Below are positions 56,537 through 64,000 of a stretch of 64,000 bases of DNA, one piece after another (the first letter of the stretch is position 1; each line of letters begins with the position of its first letter). The position numbers and the translations under genes were made by a program. The notes below the pieces were generated by a model that was not told where the DNA came from, searched no databases, and saw nothing but the letters and a program-made list of their open reading frames with translations. This DNA comes from Gracilibacillus oryzae (lineage in GTDB: Bacteria > Bacillota > Bacilli > Bacillales > Amphibacillaceae): contig NZ_ML762432.1 of the NCBI RefSeq assembly GCF_009498735.1, forward strand, positions 74,956 to 138,955, in the 5' to 3' direction.

Positions 56537-56971
56537 ATGTATTTTGTTGATATGAACAGCTTAATTCATAAATTGAATTTTTTCGACAATAAGTTAAAAT
56601 TGTATCACCAAGTAAAAATGGATACAGAAGTAGATAAATTAGGCCTGGAACGGTTGACTCATGTGTTAATTGAATCCTTTCTGGATATTGGCAATATGAT
56701 GATCGACGGTTTTGTAATGCGTGATCCAGGAAGTTATGCTGATATTATTACCATTTTAGTTGACGAAAATGTGCTCAAGAAGGAAGATGAAGAAGCATAT
56801 CAGGCATTAATAAACATAAGAAAAGATTTAGTTTCCAATTACGAAAATGTTGATCACCAATCGATTCAGCACATTCTCGATAAATATTTTCAAGTGTTTG
56901 AGCAGTTTAGTAAGGATATAAAAAGCTACCTAGCAACCGAAATGGGAGTTGCCAATACTTTCACGGAATAG
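56537..56971 (+). CDS. yutE: DUF86/HepT-like protein YutE
   Basis: The 144-residue all-helical protein fits YutE of the DUF86 (HepT-like) family. HepT toxins use an R-x4-6-H-x-Y motif; here the corresponding place reads IRKDLVSNYENV, so the histidine is replaced by asparagine, and no MNT antitoxin gene is adjacent. A toxin role is therefore unlikely. GAAGGAGAGG precedes the ATG. In B. subtilis yutF (a NagD-like phosphatase) follows; here the molybdenum cofactor cluster does. Confidence 0.82.
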   Translation: MYFVDMNSLIHKLNFFDNKLKLYHQVKMDTEVDKLGLERLTHVLIESFLDIGNMMIDGFVMRDPGSYADIITILVDENVLKKEDEEAYQALINIRKDLVSNYENVDHQSIQHILDKYFQVFEQFSKDIKSYLATEMGVANTFTE

Positions 56972-56972
56972 T

Positions 56973-56988
56973 TGTGATGTTATTCACA
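56973..56988 (+). promoter_or_regulatory. FNR-binding site before moaA
   Basis: TGTGATGTTATTCACA is a perfect match to TGTGA-N6-TCACA, and the dyad extends one more base on both sides. It is centred near 56980.5; a -10-like TAATAA at about 57012-57017 would put the transcription start near 57022, so the site lies at about -41.5, the class II activator position. The fnr gene itself is inside the cluster. Confidence 0.85.
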
Positions 56989-57048
56989 ATAAAAGTTTGG
57001 AAAGTATGGTTTAATAAATTTATACAGTAAGTTAAGGGAGCGGATTAG

Positions 57049-58065
57049 ATGCAACAACAAGTCATTACAGATAAATTTGGCCGAGTATTACAGGATTTGC
57101 GTATTTCGGTGACAGATCGTTGTAATTTTCGCTGCCGGTATTGTATGCCAAGGGAAATTTTCGGCAAAGATTTCGCCTTTTTACCGAAAGATCATTTATT
57201 ATCATTTGAAGAGATCGAAAGACTCGCATCAGCCTTTTTGCAGCTTGGTGTAAAGAAAATTCGTTTAACAGGTGGAGAGCCGCTGTTACGAAAAGATATT
57301 GTGACATTAGTGGGGAAATTAGCAAAGTTAGAAGGCTTAGAAGACATTGGTCTTACTACAAATGGTGTGTTATTAGGGAAAATGGCAGCAAAACTTAAAG
57401 AAGCAGGTCTGAAACGTGTGAATATAAGTCTAGACGCTATTGATGATAAGACGTTTATGGCAATTAATGATAGTCATGTTCCAACAAACACTGTAATTAA
57501 AAGTATTCAGCAGGCAAAAGAAGCAGGGTTAATTGTCAAGGTGAATATGGTGGTAAAAAAAGGGATGAATGACCATGAAGTATTACCAATGGCAAAGTTT
57601 TTTAAAGAGTTAGGTGTCACGTTACGATTTATCGAATTTATGGATGTAGGACAGACGAATGGATGGGATTTCCAGCATGTTGTGACAAAGAAAGAATTAT
57701 ATGAAATGATCAGCAAAGAACATGACCTGGAACCTGTAGAGCCGGCTTATTTCGGAGAGGTAGCGAAACGCTACAGATACAAAGGAACAGATACGGAAGT
57801 CGGTTTTATTACCTCTGTTTCAGAGTCTTTCTGTTCATCTTGTACAAGAGCCAGAGTTGCTGCTGATGGTCATTTTTATACATGCTTATTTGCAGGTACC
57901 GGCTTTAACCTGAAAGATATTATGCGTGCAGGTATCAGCGATGAAGAACTAAAGAATACGATTGTTAGCCGCTGGGAGAAAAGAGAAGACCGTTATTCAG
58001 ATGAAAGGACAGAAGAAACAGCCAAAAACCGCAAAAAAATCGAGATGTCCTATATTGGCGGCTAA
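57049..58065 (+). CDS. moaA: GTP 3',8-cyclase MoaA
   Basis: MoaA (338 residues) is a radical SAM enzyme for the first step of molybdopterin synthesis. The N-terminal cluster ligands are C25, C29 and C32 ([12 protein letters not shown]), the C-terminal cluster is in [15 protein letters not shown] plus a third cysteine near TCLFAG, and the protein ends in the required GG. AAGGGAGCG precedes the ATG. It heads a cluster moaA-moeB-moeA-moaE-moaD-mobB; moaC, its partner for the same step, is not in the window. Confidence 0.97.
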   Translation: MQQQVITDKFGRVLQDLRISVTDRCNFRCRYCMPREIFGKDFAFLPKDHLLSFEEIERLASAFLQLGVKKIRLTGGEPLLRKDIVTLVGKLAKLEGLEDIGLTTNGVLLGKMAAKLKEAGLKRVNISLDAIDDKTFMAINDSHVPTNTVIKSIQQAKEAGLIVKVNMVVKKGMNDHEVLPMAKFFKELGVTLRFIEFMDVGQTNGWDFQHVVTKKELYEMISKEHDLEPVEPAYFGEVAKRYRYKGTDTEVGFITSVSESFCSSCTRARVAADGHFYTCLFAGTGFNLKDIMRAGISDEELKNTIVSRWEKREDRYSDERTEETAKNRKKIEMSYIGG

Positions 58066-58089
58066 TTATTGAAGTGGGGTATACAAACA

Positions 58090-59103
58090 ATGACTGTAAT
58101 GGATCGCTATCATCGCCAGACACTATTTCAACCAATCGGTCAAAACGGCCAGGAAAAATTATCACAAAAACATGTCCTTATCGTTGGTTGTGGAGCATTA
58201 GGTTCCTCAATAGCAGAAATGTTAGCAAGAGCAGGTATAGGAAAGCTGACACTAGTAGATCGCGATTATGTTGATATAACCAATTTACAAAGACAGCATC
58301 TTTTTACAGAGGATGATGTTTCCAACCAAATGCCAAAAGCGATTGCAGTTAAAAAAGCTCTGGAAAAAATTAATCATCATGTTGTCACAGAGGCAAATGT
58401 AGCTGATGCAACTGCTGAGAATTTACCGCAGTTTATCAAGGGTGCAGACATTATCATGGATGCAACAGACAATTTTGATATCCGATTTATTCTTAATGAT
58501 ATTTGCCAGAAAGTTAATATTCCATGGATATTTGGTGCATGTGTAGGAAGCTCCGGCATGTCCTATACGATTATACCGAAAGAAACGCCATGCCTTGATT
58601 GTTTGTTAAAAGTAACCCCGATGTTTGGTGCTACTTGTGATTCCGTTGGTGTAATCGGTCCAGCTGTCCAAATGGTTGTTTCCCATCAAGTGACAGAGGC
58701 AATGAAATTATTAGTTGGGGCAGATGAACAATTACGTTCGAAACTAGTTTTATTCGATCTTTGGCATAATCAGTTTCAAATGATCGATGTCACAAAGGCG
58801 AAAAGCGATACGTGCACTAGTTGCAGTGAGCATGCGAGCTATCCGTATTTACAATATGAAAACCAGCAAAAAACGGAAGTGTTGTGCGGCAGAGATACTG
58901 TTCAGATCCGTGGCAAACGATATGATTTTTCTTTATTGGCAAAGAAACTGGAGGAGTTCGGTGTTGTAACAGAGAATCCTTTTTTAGTTTCTGTTAAAAC
59001 GGAAAATGTTAGACTCGTTTTCTTTAAAGATGGCAGAACTTTTGTACATGGAACGAATTCGATTGAACACGCCAAAAAAGTTTACTATCAAATGGTCGGG
59101 TAA
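58090..59103 (+). CDS. moeB: Molybdopterin-synthase adenylyltransferase MoeB (ThiF family)
   Basis: The 337-residue enzyme activates the C-terminal glycine of MoaD with ATP. The nucleotide motif is VGCGALGSSIAEMLARAG near 29-46; the zinc ligands are C-x2-C pairs in PCLDCLL and TCTSCSEH. A C-terminal extension (about 250-337) contains no rhodanese active site. The ATG at 58090 is preferred to the TTG at 58069; the ribosome site is weak. Confidence 0.9.
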   Translation: MTVMDRYHRQTLFQPIGQNGQEKLSQKHVLIVGCGALGSSIAEMLARAGIGKLTLVDRDYVDITNLQRQHLFTEDDVSNQMPKAIAVKKALEKINHHVVTEANVADATAENLPQFIKGADIIMDATDNFDIRFILNDICQKVNIPWIFGACVGSSGMSYTIIPKETPCLDCLLKVTPMFGATCDSVGVIGPAVQMVVSHQVTEAMKLLVGADEQLRSKLVLFDLWHNQFQMIDVTKAKSDTCTSCSEHASYPYLQYENQQKTEVLCGRDTVQIRGKRYDFSLLAKKLEEFGVVTENPFLVSVKTENVRLVFFKDGRTFVHGTNSIEHAKKVYYQMVG

Positions 59104-59118
59104 AGGATGGATTCTATA

Positions 59119-60354
59119 ATGGAAATACGAAACCCAATAACAGTAGAAGAAGCAGCAAAAAGGGTGATGGCCTGCCGGAAGTACGGTGAGGTCGAATATG
59201 TTGATATTACAGCAGCTAACGGCAGAGTGTTAGCTCAAGATATAATTGCTGACCATGATGTCCCTTCATTTGATCGCTCACCATATGATGGTTTTGCAGT
59301 AAGATCGATTGATACAAAGACAGCGGCTGCTGACAATTCCATTCTGCTGAATGTAGTTGGCCACATTGGAGCAGGGAGTGTCTTTAAGCAAGAGTTGAAA
59401 GAAAAAGATGCGGTCAGAATTATGACAGGTGCTGCTATTCCAAGAGGTGCTGACACAGTTATTATGCTGGAAGATACCGAGCAGGCCGGAGATAATCAAA
59501 TATACATTAAAAGGGAAATGAAACATCATCAGAATATTTCCTTCCAGGGAGAAGATGTAGAAAAAGGCAGTGTGATTGTTTCTAAAGGAAAACTGATTAA
59601 TCCTGGGGTGGTTGCGTTATTGGCAACATTCGGATATAAACAAGTACCTGTCAGTAAAAAGCCTGTCATTGGTGTTATTGCAACAGGCAGTGAGCTGCTC
59701 GAGGTGGATCAGGCTCTGGAAGAAGGGAAAATAAGGAACAGTAATGCTTATATGATAATGGCACAAATAGAGCGGTCAGGTGCAACTGCAAAATATTACG
59801 GCCAATTTAGTGACAAGTTAGATATCTGTATTCAACAAATGCAAGTGGCTATGTCGGAAGTAGATTTTCTAATTACAACAGGCGGAGTTTCTGTTGGTGA
59901 TTTTGATCTATTGCCTGAAATCTATGATTATTTTCAAGCAGAAGTGCTCTTTAATAAAATTAAAATGCGGCCAGGCAGTGTGACAACAGTTGCTCAGTTA
60001 AATAATCAACTATTATATGGACTTTCTGGTAATCCTTCTGCTTGTTATGTAGGTTTTGAACTATATGTGAAACCAATTATTGATGCCTTTCTTGATAGAG
60101 ATCAGATAGGTCTTAAAACAGTTAAGGCAACATTAACAGAAGATTTTCCTAAATCTAACCCTTTTGACAGGTTTATTCGTGGCCATTATGTTATCAAAAA
60201 TAGCCAAGTAACCGTTGCGCCTTCTGGTAAAGACAAATCTAATATGGTTCATTCTCTAGCAGAGGCAAATTGCTTTATCCGTCTGCGCGGGGGAACTGCT
60301 GCATACAGTAAGGGAGAAGTTGTGGATATTTACTTACTGGAAAATCATAGCTGA
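59119..60354 (+). CDS. moeA: Molybdopterin molybdenumtransferase MoeA
   Basis: MoeA (411 residues) inserts molybdate into adenylated molybdopterin. Typical segments are DVPSFDRSPYDGFAVR near 51-66, MTGAAIPRGADTVIMLED near 97-114, and TTGGVSVGDFD near 254-264. The ATG at 59119 has AAAGGA at 59102-59107; the ATG at 59107 overlaps it. It follows moeB by 15 bases. Confidence 0.95.
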   Translation: MEIRNPITVEEAAKRVMACRKYGEVEYVDITAANGRVLAQDIIADHDVPSFDRSPYDGFAVRSIDTKTAAADNSILLNVVGHIGAGSVFKQELKEKDAVRIMTGAAIPRGADTVIMLEDTEQAGDNQIYIKREMKHHQNISFQGEDVEKGSVIVSKGKLINPGVVALLATFGYKQVPVSKKPVIGVIATGSELLEVDQALEEGKIRNSNAYMIMAQIERSGATAKYYGQFSDKLDICIQQMQVAMSEVDFLITTGGVSVGDFDLLPEIYDYFQAEVLFNKIKMRPGSVTTVAQLNNQLLYGLSGNPSACYVGFELYVKPIIDAFLDRDQIGLKTVKATLTEDFPKSNPFDRFIRGHYVIKNSQVTVAPSGKDKSNMVHSLAEANCFIRLRGGTAAYSKGEVVDIYLLENHS

Positions 60355-60367
60355 GGGAGCATAAATC

Positions 60368-60832
60368 ATGACAGATAAATTGTTTGAAATTGTGGAGGAA
60401 CCAATTTTACTAGAAGATATGATAAAGAAAGTAAAACGAAGAGAAGCAGGGGCGATTACAACATTTATCGGAACTGTTAGAGAATTCACCAAAGGAAAGC
60501 GAACAGTTTTCCTGCAATATCAAGCATATAAGCCAATGGCAGAGAAAATGCTCGCCCAAATCGGCAAAGAGATTGAGGAGAAATGGCAGGATACTTGTGT
60601 TGCAATAACCCACAGGGTTGGAAGATTAGAAATAACAGAGGCCGCTGTAGTAATTGCCGTTTCTTCTCCTCATCGAAAGGCGGCGTATGAAGCGAATGAG
60701 TATGCCATTGAGAGGATAAAACAAATAGTCCCAATCTGGAAAAAAGAAAAATGGGAAGATGGCGATGAATGGATCGGGGATCAGTTAGAGCGAATTGAAT
60801 ATCCAACAGGCCAGCCTAATATAAAGGAATGA
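60368..60832 (+). CDS. moaE: Molybdopterin synthase catalytic subunit MoaE
   Basis: MoaE (154 residues) with MoaD converts cyclic pyranopterin monophosphate to molybdopterin. Conserved parts are GAITTFIGTVRE near 28-39, the HRVGRLEI segment near 79-86 and the catalytic lysine region VPIWKKEKWEDG near 120-131. The moaD gene begins 4 bases after its stop codon. Confidence 0.95.
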   Translation: MTDKLFEIVEEPILLEDMIKKVKRREAGAITTFIGTVREFTKGKRTVFLQYQAYKPMAEKMLAQIGKEIEEKWQDTCVAITHRVGRLEITEAAVVIAVSSPHRKAAYEANEYAIERIKQIVPIWKKEKWEDGDEWIGDQLERIEYPTGQPNIKE

Positions 60833-60836
60833 GAGT

Positions 60837-61070
60837 ATGATAAACATATTATTATTTGCCCAGATGCAAGAAGAGGTCGGTAAAGAAAAAATTGCAGTAG
60901 AGATGGAAAAAACCACAGTAAAAGAATTAAAAGAATATCTTCAAATGCATTACAAGCTGACACAGCTAAACGAGTCAATGGTTGCTGTTAATGAGGCATA
61001 TGCATTAGAAAATGATGAAGTTAAAACAGGAGACACTGTAGCCATAATCCCCCCTGTTAGTGGAGGGTGA
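60837..61070 (+). CDS. moaD: Molybdopterin synthase sulfur carrier subunit MoaD
   Basis: MoaD (77 residues) is a ubiquitin-like sulfur carrier ending in the essential IPPVSGG. Sulfur is carried as a thiocarboxylate on the last glycine after adenylation by MoeB. Stop and start with moaE are nearly contiguous. A 17-bp palindrome (61081-61097, GGACAGATTATCTGTCC) follows without a T run. Confidence 0.94.
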   Translation: MINILLFAQMQEEVGKEKIAVEMEKTTVKELKEYLQMHYKLTQLNESMVAVNEAYALENDEVKTGDTVAIIPPVSGG

Positions 61071-61173
61071 GATAGGATAGGGACAGATTATCTGTCCATA
61101 ACTCGTCAGACATCTTACCAGAAGTATTCATTAGAATTGATACAATATTATCAAGCTAAAAATTGCAGAGAGT

Positions 61174-61686
61174 GTGTGTACATTGTATGTTATTCAGATA
61201 GTCGGTTATAAAAACAGTGGCAAAACAACCGTTGTCACTGAGTTGGTTAGAAGATTACAAGGGGATGGATATAATGTCGCTACATTAAAACATCATGGAC
61301 ATGGCGGCGAACCAGACTATGCAGCGAATACAGATACAGCTAAACATTGGATGGCTGGCGCAGCTGCAACTACGGTATTTGGCGAAAAAACATTGCAATT
61401 GCAAATCGAAAATCAGAATATAACTGTGGAGAGAATTTTAAGTCTATACGAAGAACTTAAGATTGATATAACAATTATGGAAGGGTTTAAGCAGTTAAAT
61501 TTCGGCAAAATTGTTTTAATCCGTAATCAAGACGATATTCATTTACTAAAAGATTTAACCAATATAAAAATGGTTTATTCGCAGGATCTTCGCATAGATG
61601 AAACGAATAAACCATTGTATAGAAAGAAAGAAAATTTATTGGATGATGTGCAAAAACAATTCATAACATTCGGCAATCTTCATTAA
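61174..61686 (+). CDS. mobB: Molybdopterin-guanine dinucleotide biosynthesis protein MobB
   Basis: MobB (170 residues) is a P-loop GTP-binding adaptor with Walker A GYKNSGKTT (about 11-19) and the LKHHGHGG motif. It assists MobA in attaching GMP. The start is uncertain: GTG at 61174 (given here) or TTG at 61183, both after GCAGAGAG. It is separated from moaD by about 100 bases and converges with fnr, ending 4 bases inside it. Confidence 0.88.
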   Translation: MCTLYVIQIVGYKNSGKTTVVTELVRRLQGDGYNVATLKHHGHGGEPDYAANTDTAKHWMAGAAATTVFGEKTLQLQIENQNITVERILSLYEELKIDITIMEGFKQLNFGKIVLIRNQDDIHLLKDLTNIKMVYSQDLRIDETNKPLYRKKENLLDDVQKQFITFGNLH

Positions 61687-62408
61687 TCAATATTGCATAC
61701 TTCAATTGGACAACCTTCACAGCCAATTTCATCACGCAGAAATTGTAGATCTTTCACAATAATATGACCGGTTTTATTTACATGAATAATATCTAACTTA
61801 CGCAATTCACTTAACATGCGATTAACACTCTCTCTGGTAGCTGCACAAAAGTTGGCTAATTGCTGGTTGGTTAGAGACATTTCGATAAGTATTCCTTCAT
61901 TTGTCTCTATCCCATAACTATTGGTAAGACGAATTAAAGTACTATAGAGTGCACCTTTCTTGCCATTTAATAATAAATCCCGTATTTTAGACTGAAAAAT
62001 ACGCATATGATTGCTAACCCAGCGCATGAATTCAAATGTCAGAGCACCATCATTAATTAATGCTTTTTCTAACCTGTCGCGATTGATGACAAGCACCTCT
62101 CCAGATGTCATCACTCGGGCACTTAATAAATATTTTGCATCATCACTAAATAATGTCAGTTCACCGATTAAATCATTTGTTTTGCAGATTCTTAAGGTTA
62201 GTTCTTTCCCATCTGCAGTTAATTTCTCAATTTGAATAATGCCTGATTTCAATATATATATTTCTTTTGCATCCATTCCTTCCTGGAATAAAAAAGTATC
62301 TTTGTGCGTTCTTTTTGTATGACTGATAGATTCTAATAATCTTCTTAATTCATGGGAGATTGAGTTATTATGCTGACGATGTTGGTGGATTTTTTTAGCG
62401 GTTTGCAT
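61683..62408 (-). CDS. fnr: FNR-type oxygen-sensing transcription regulator
   Basis: The 241-residue Crp/Fnr-family regulator has a cyclic-nucleotide-type sensor domain (about 25-135) and a helix-turn-helix (CAATRESVNRMLSELRK near 186-202). The C terminus holds C230, C233 and C238 (GCEGCPIEVC), the arrangement of B. subtilis Fnr, which binds a 4Fe-4S cluster with three C-terminal cysteines and an aspartate. Most other FNRs use N-terminal cysteines. The start at ATG 62408 follows GGAGGG; the frame is open further upstream but without ribosome site. It lies between mobB and mobA on the other strand. Confidence 0.93.
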   Translation of the reverse strand: MQTAKKIHQHRQHNNSISHELRRLLESISHTKRTHKDTFLFQEGMDAKEIYILKSGIIQIEKLTADGKELTLRICKTNDLIGELTLFSDDAKYLLSARVMTSGEVLVINRDRLEKALINDGALTFEFMRWVSNHMRIFQSKIRDLLLNGKKGALYSTLIRLTNSYGIETNEGILIEMSLTNQQLANFCAATRESVNRMLSELRKLDIIHVNKTGHIIVKDLQFLRDEIGCEGCPIEVCNID

Positions 62409-62602
62409 GGTTGAACCCTCCGATAAAATGAGCCTGTAATGGCCCATTGATAAATGTATTACCATACGCATACTAACGTAAATGGAAAAATACAACTTTT
62501 CTTATATAAACATCATAACATACAATGTGAAAAATTGAGCGAGAGAAATATACAGATTTGTTACATAATCGTGAATTTTTTGTGAAGGGAGGGAAGATAA
62601 AA

Positions 62603-63178
62603 ATGAAAATAACTGGTGTTATATTAGCGGGTGGTGAGTCGAGGCGTTTTGGAAAACCGAAAGCTTTTGCTAAATATAGAGGGAAAGAATTTTATCTTCA
62701 CAGCATTGAGGCGATGGGGCATATTACCAGCAAAGTTTCTATCATTGCAAAAAAAGAGCATTTCCCTTTTTATTCAAACGACTTCCATGTTTTGGAGGAT
62801 GTCAAAACATTTCGGGGATTAGGGCCTTTAGCAGGATTATATACGATTATGGATTATGAAGATTCCGAATGGTATATGACGTTACCTGTGGACACCCCTC
62901 GAGTGAATGAAGCTGTCCTGAAAACTTTGCTTCCCTGTCAGAATGAAGCTGTTCAAGCATATGTTCCGATTGTTAACGATCGAATACAGCCATTGGTTGC
63001 CATCTATCATCATTCAGCAAAACAAACTATTTATGATCTGCTGGTAAATGGGAAAAGGTCCATGAGAGATTTATTAAATAACATTCATGTAAAATATATT
63101 CCTTATGATAAAACGGAAGAAAGGTATTTCCAAAATATTAATACTCAAGCAGAGTTTTTAAATCTACCATTGGAGTGA
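62603..63178 (+). CDS. mobA: Molybdenum cofactor guanylyltransferase MobA
   Basis: MobA (191 residues) joins GMP to molybdopterin to make the guanine dinucleotide cofactor. The nucleotide-binding motif is LAGGESRRFGKPKA near 8-21; LGPLAGLY near 74-81 and the metal-binding VDTPRV near 97-102 follow. GGGAGGG sets the start at 62603. It is divergent from fnr and overlaps the ribosome site of the next gene. Confidence 0.93.
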   Translation: MKITGVILAGGESRRFGKPKAFAKYRGKEFYLHSIEAMGHITSKVSIIAKKEHFPFYSNDFHVLEDVKTFRGLGPLAGLYTIMDYEDSEWYMTLPVDTPRVNEAVLKTLLPCQNEAVQAYVPIVNDRIQPLVAIYHHSAKQTIYDLLVNGKRSMRDLLNNIHVKYIPYDKTEERYFQNINTQAEFLNLPLE

Positions 63179-63186
63179 ATCAGCAT

Positions 63187-63573
63187 ATGTCGAAAATCAA
63201 TCGAATAATGTGGACGATCGGAGGTTTGCTCAGCCTTGTCACTGGTGTTATCGGAGTTATTATTCCCATTCTGCCTACAACACCTTTAATTATTCTAGCA
63301 GCCTTTTGTTTTGGAAAGTCATCACCTGCCTTACATTATTGGCTTGTGACTAATCGTTATTTTGGTCATTATATAACTGATTACCAGAAAGGGCGGGGGG
63401 TGCCAATTAGAATTAAGGTTTTTGCAGTTATCATAGTATGGATCAGTGTTTTATTTACCTTAATTATTATTCCACTGCTGTTTGTCAAAATATTCATGCT
63501 ATTTATTGCACTTTCGGTAACGATCTTTATCTTCACGTCTCCTTTATTAAAAGCAAAAACCCCTGAAAAGTAG
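63187..63573 (+). CDS. DUF454 (YbaN-family) inner membrane protein
   Basis: The 128-residue protein has a glycine-rich hydrophobic start (IGGLLSLVTGVIGVIIPILP), the conserved PTTPLIILAAFCFGKSSPALHYWL segment (about 28-50), and two more hydrophobic helices. YbaN-family proteins are widespread and uncharacterised. The ATG at 63187 follows GGAG at the mobA end. Why it is linked to mobA is unknown. Confidence 0.85.
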   Translation: MSKINRIMWTIGGLLSLVTGVIGVIIPILPTTPLIILAAFCFGKSSPALHYWLVTNRYFGHYITDYQKGRGVPIRIKVFAVIIVWISVLFTLIIIPLLFVKIFMLFIALSVTIFIFTSPLLKAKTPEK

Positions 63574-63582
63574 GGGTTTTAA
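63556..63582. terminator. Bidirectional terminator at the end of the DUF454 gene
   Basis: AAAACCCCT pairs with AGGGGTTTT; the stop codon lies in the loop region. The convergent yutG gene ends 4 bases downstream. Confidence 0.8.
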
Positions 63583-63585
63583 GGA

Positions 63586-64000
63586 TTATTCTTCGTCACT
63601 GCCTTCCTTATTTGCTGTACTGTGGGCCAGTCTTGAGGAGGCTGCTGCAGCAATAGCCCCAACAATATCATCAAGAAATGTGTGGCAATCACCTTCTGAT
63701 TTGTCATTTAATTTTTCTAATATTCCTGGTTTAACCTTGTCAATATATCCGTAGTTTGTAAATCCGATAGAACCATAAACATTAACGATTGATAAGGCAA
63801 TAACTTCATCAATTCCATATAAACTTTCATCAGTTGCAATGATTTCCTGTAAAGGCGATGATAATTTCTTTTGTTCAGCAAGTACATCTAATTCAATACC
63901 TGTTAAAATTGCGTTCTGTACTTCTCTTTTCATGAGAACACGGTCAACATTTTCATAACATGTTTCCATTGTTAAATTTTCCTGATATTTGTTTTGAAGG
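63586..64000 (-). CDS. yutG: YutG, phosphatidylglycerophosphatase A family, N-terminus outside window
   Basis: The visible part matches YutG/PgpA: VQNAILTGIELDVLAEQK, ATDESLYGIDEVIALSIVNVYGS-type core and GDCHTFLDDIVGAIAAAASSRLAH. The frame stays open upstream of the Met at 63969 (reading LQNKYQENLT), which matches the family, so the gene continues past the window edge and that Met is internal. PgpA-type proteins dephosphorylate phosphatidylglycerophosphate; YutG activity is not settled. In B. subtilis it lies in the yutD-yutG region, as here. Confidence 0.9.
   Translation of the reverse strand, partial: LQNKYQENLTMETCYENVDRVLMKREVQNAILTGIELDVLAEQKKLSSPLQEIIATDESLYGIDEVIALSIVNVYGSIGFTNYGYIDKVKPGILEKLNDKSEGDCHTFLDDIVGAIAAAASSRLAHSTANKEGSDEE

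Noticed and set aside
56537-56971. yutE as a HepT toxin
   Set aside because: The histidine of the catalytic R-x4-6-H-x-Y motif is asparagine and no MNT antitoxin gene is adjacent.
62409-62602. FNR site between fnr and mobA
   Set aside because: TGTGAAAAATTGAGCG has only one half-site; the second half does not match TCACA.

Overview
This window reads as ordinary chromosome of a low-G+C, endospore-forming member of the Bacillaceae. Supporting genes are a gerABC-type germinant receptor, CotF-like coat proteins, YunB, LytH, bacilliredoxin, SufU-type Fe-S assembly, Fur- and Zur-boxed metal uptake, and an FNR with C-terminal cysteines. Gene order follows Bacillus subtilis in several blocks (eno-secG-est-rnr-smpB-ssrA; yusI-gcvH-yusF-yusE; sufCDSUB; yunE-yunD-yunC-yunB-lytH; yutD, yutE, yutG), but with many insertions. 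Acidic linkers on lipoproteins and several dispersed intergenic repeats point to the Oceanobacillus/Virgibacillus/Gracilibacillus group; this genus-level guess is inference. I see no prophage, insertion sequence, CRISPR array or integrase.

Layout. 1-9.8 kb: end of enolase, two structured repeats, a rhodanese, ptsHI (minus), a hydrolase, then secG, est, rnr, smpB and tmRNA. 9.9-17.2 kb: a YesMN-like two-component system with a sugar ABC importer and a YesL-like protein, carrying cre-like (CcpA) sites. 17.3-21.5 kb: a CwlO-like peptidoglycan hydrolase, a bacilliredoxin, and a pabA-pabBC pair. 21.6-21.9 kb: a 21-bp tandem repeat encoding heptads, interrupted by a stop codon. 22.0-26.1 kb: a Fur-controlled petrobactin-type siderophore importer. 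26.5-27.9 kb: a small cheX-cheW-cheY group. 28.0-31.7 kb: gerABC (minus). 31.8-38.2 kb: an acyl-CoA dehydrogenase-like flavoprotein, an M14 peptidase, a glycosyltransferase, the znuC-znuB-zur operon and two coat proteins. 38.3-46.1 kb: the yus genes, a small ORF with an apparent ATT start, and sufCDSUB. 46.2-56.0 kb: a VWA lipoprotein, the yun block, an HD-GYP protein, a neurotransmitter-type Na+ symporter with a tiny partner, and a nonsense-interrupted lytH. 56.1-64.0 kb: yutE, a molybdenum cofactor cluster that includes fnr and has a perfect FNR site in front, and the start-truncated yutG.

How it fits together. The molybdenum cofactor cluster with its own FNR suggests anaerobic use of a molybdoenzyme such as nitrate reductase, encoded elsewhere. 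Metal homeostasis is prominent, with Fur and Zur operators visible directly. The most notable observations are the interrupted lytH, the FNR-linked molybdenum cofactor cluster, the ATT-start small gene, the heptad minisatellite, and at least four families of structured intergenic repeats, one of which occurs as two 144-bp copies about 90% identical.
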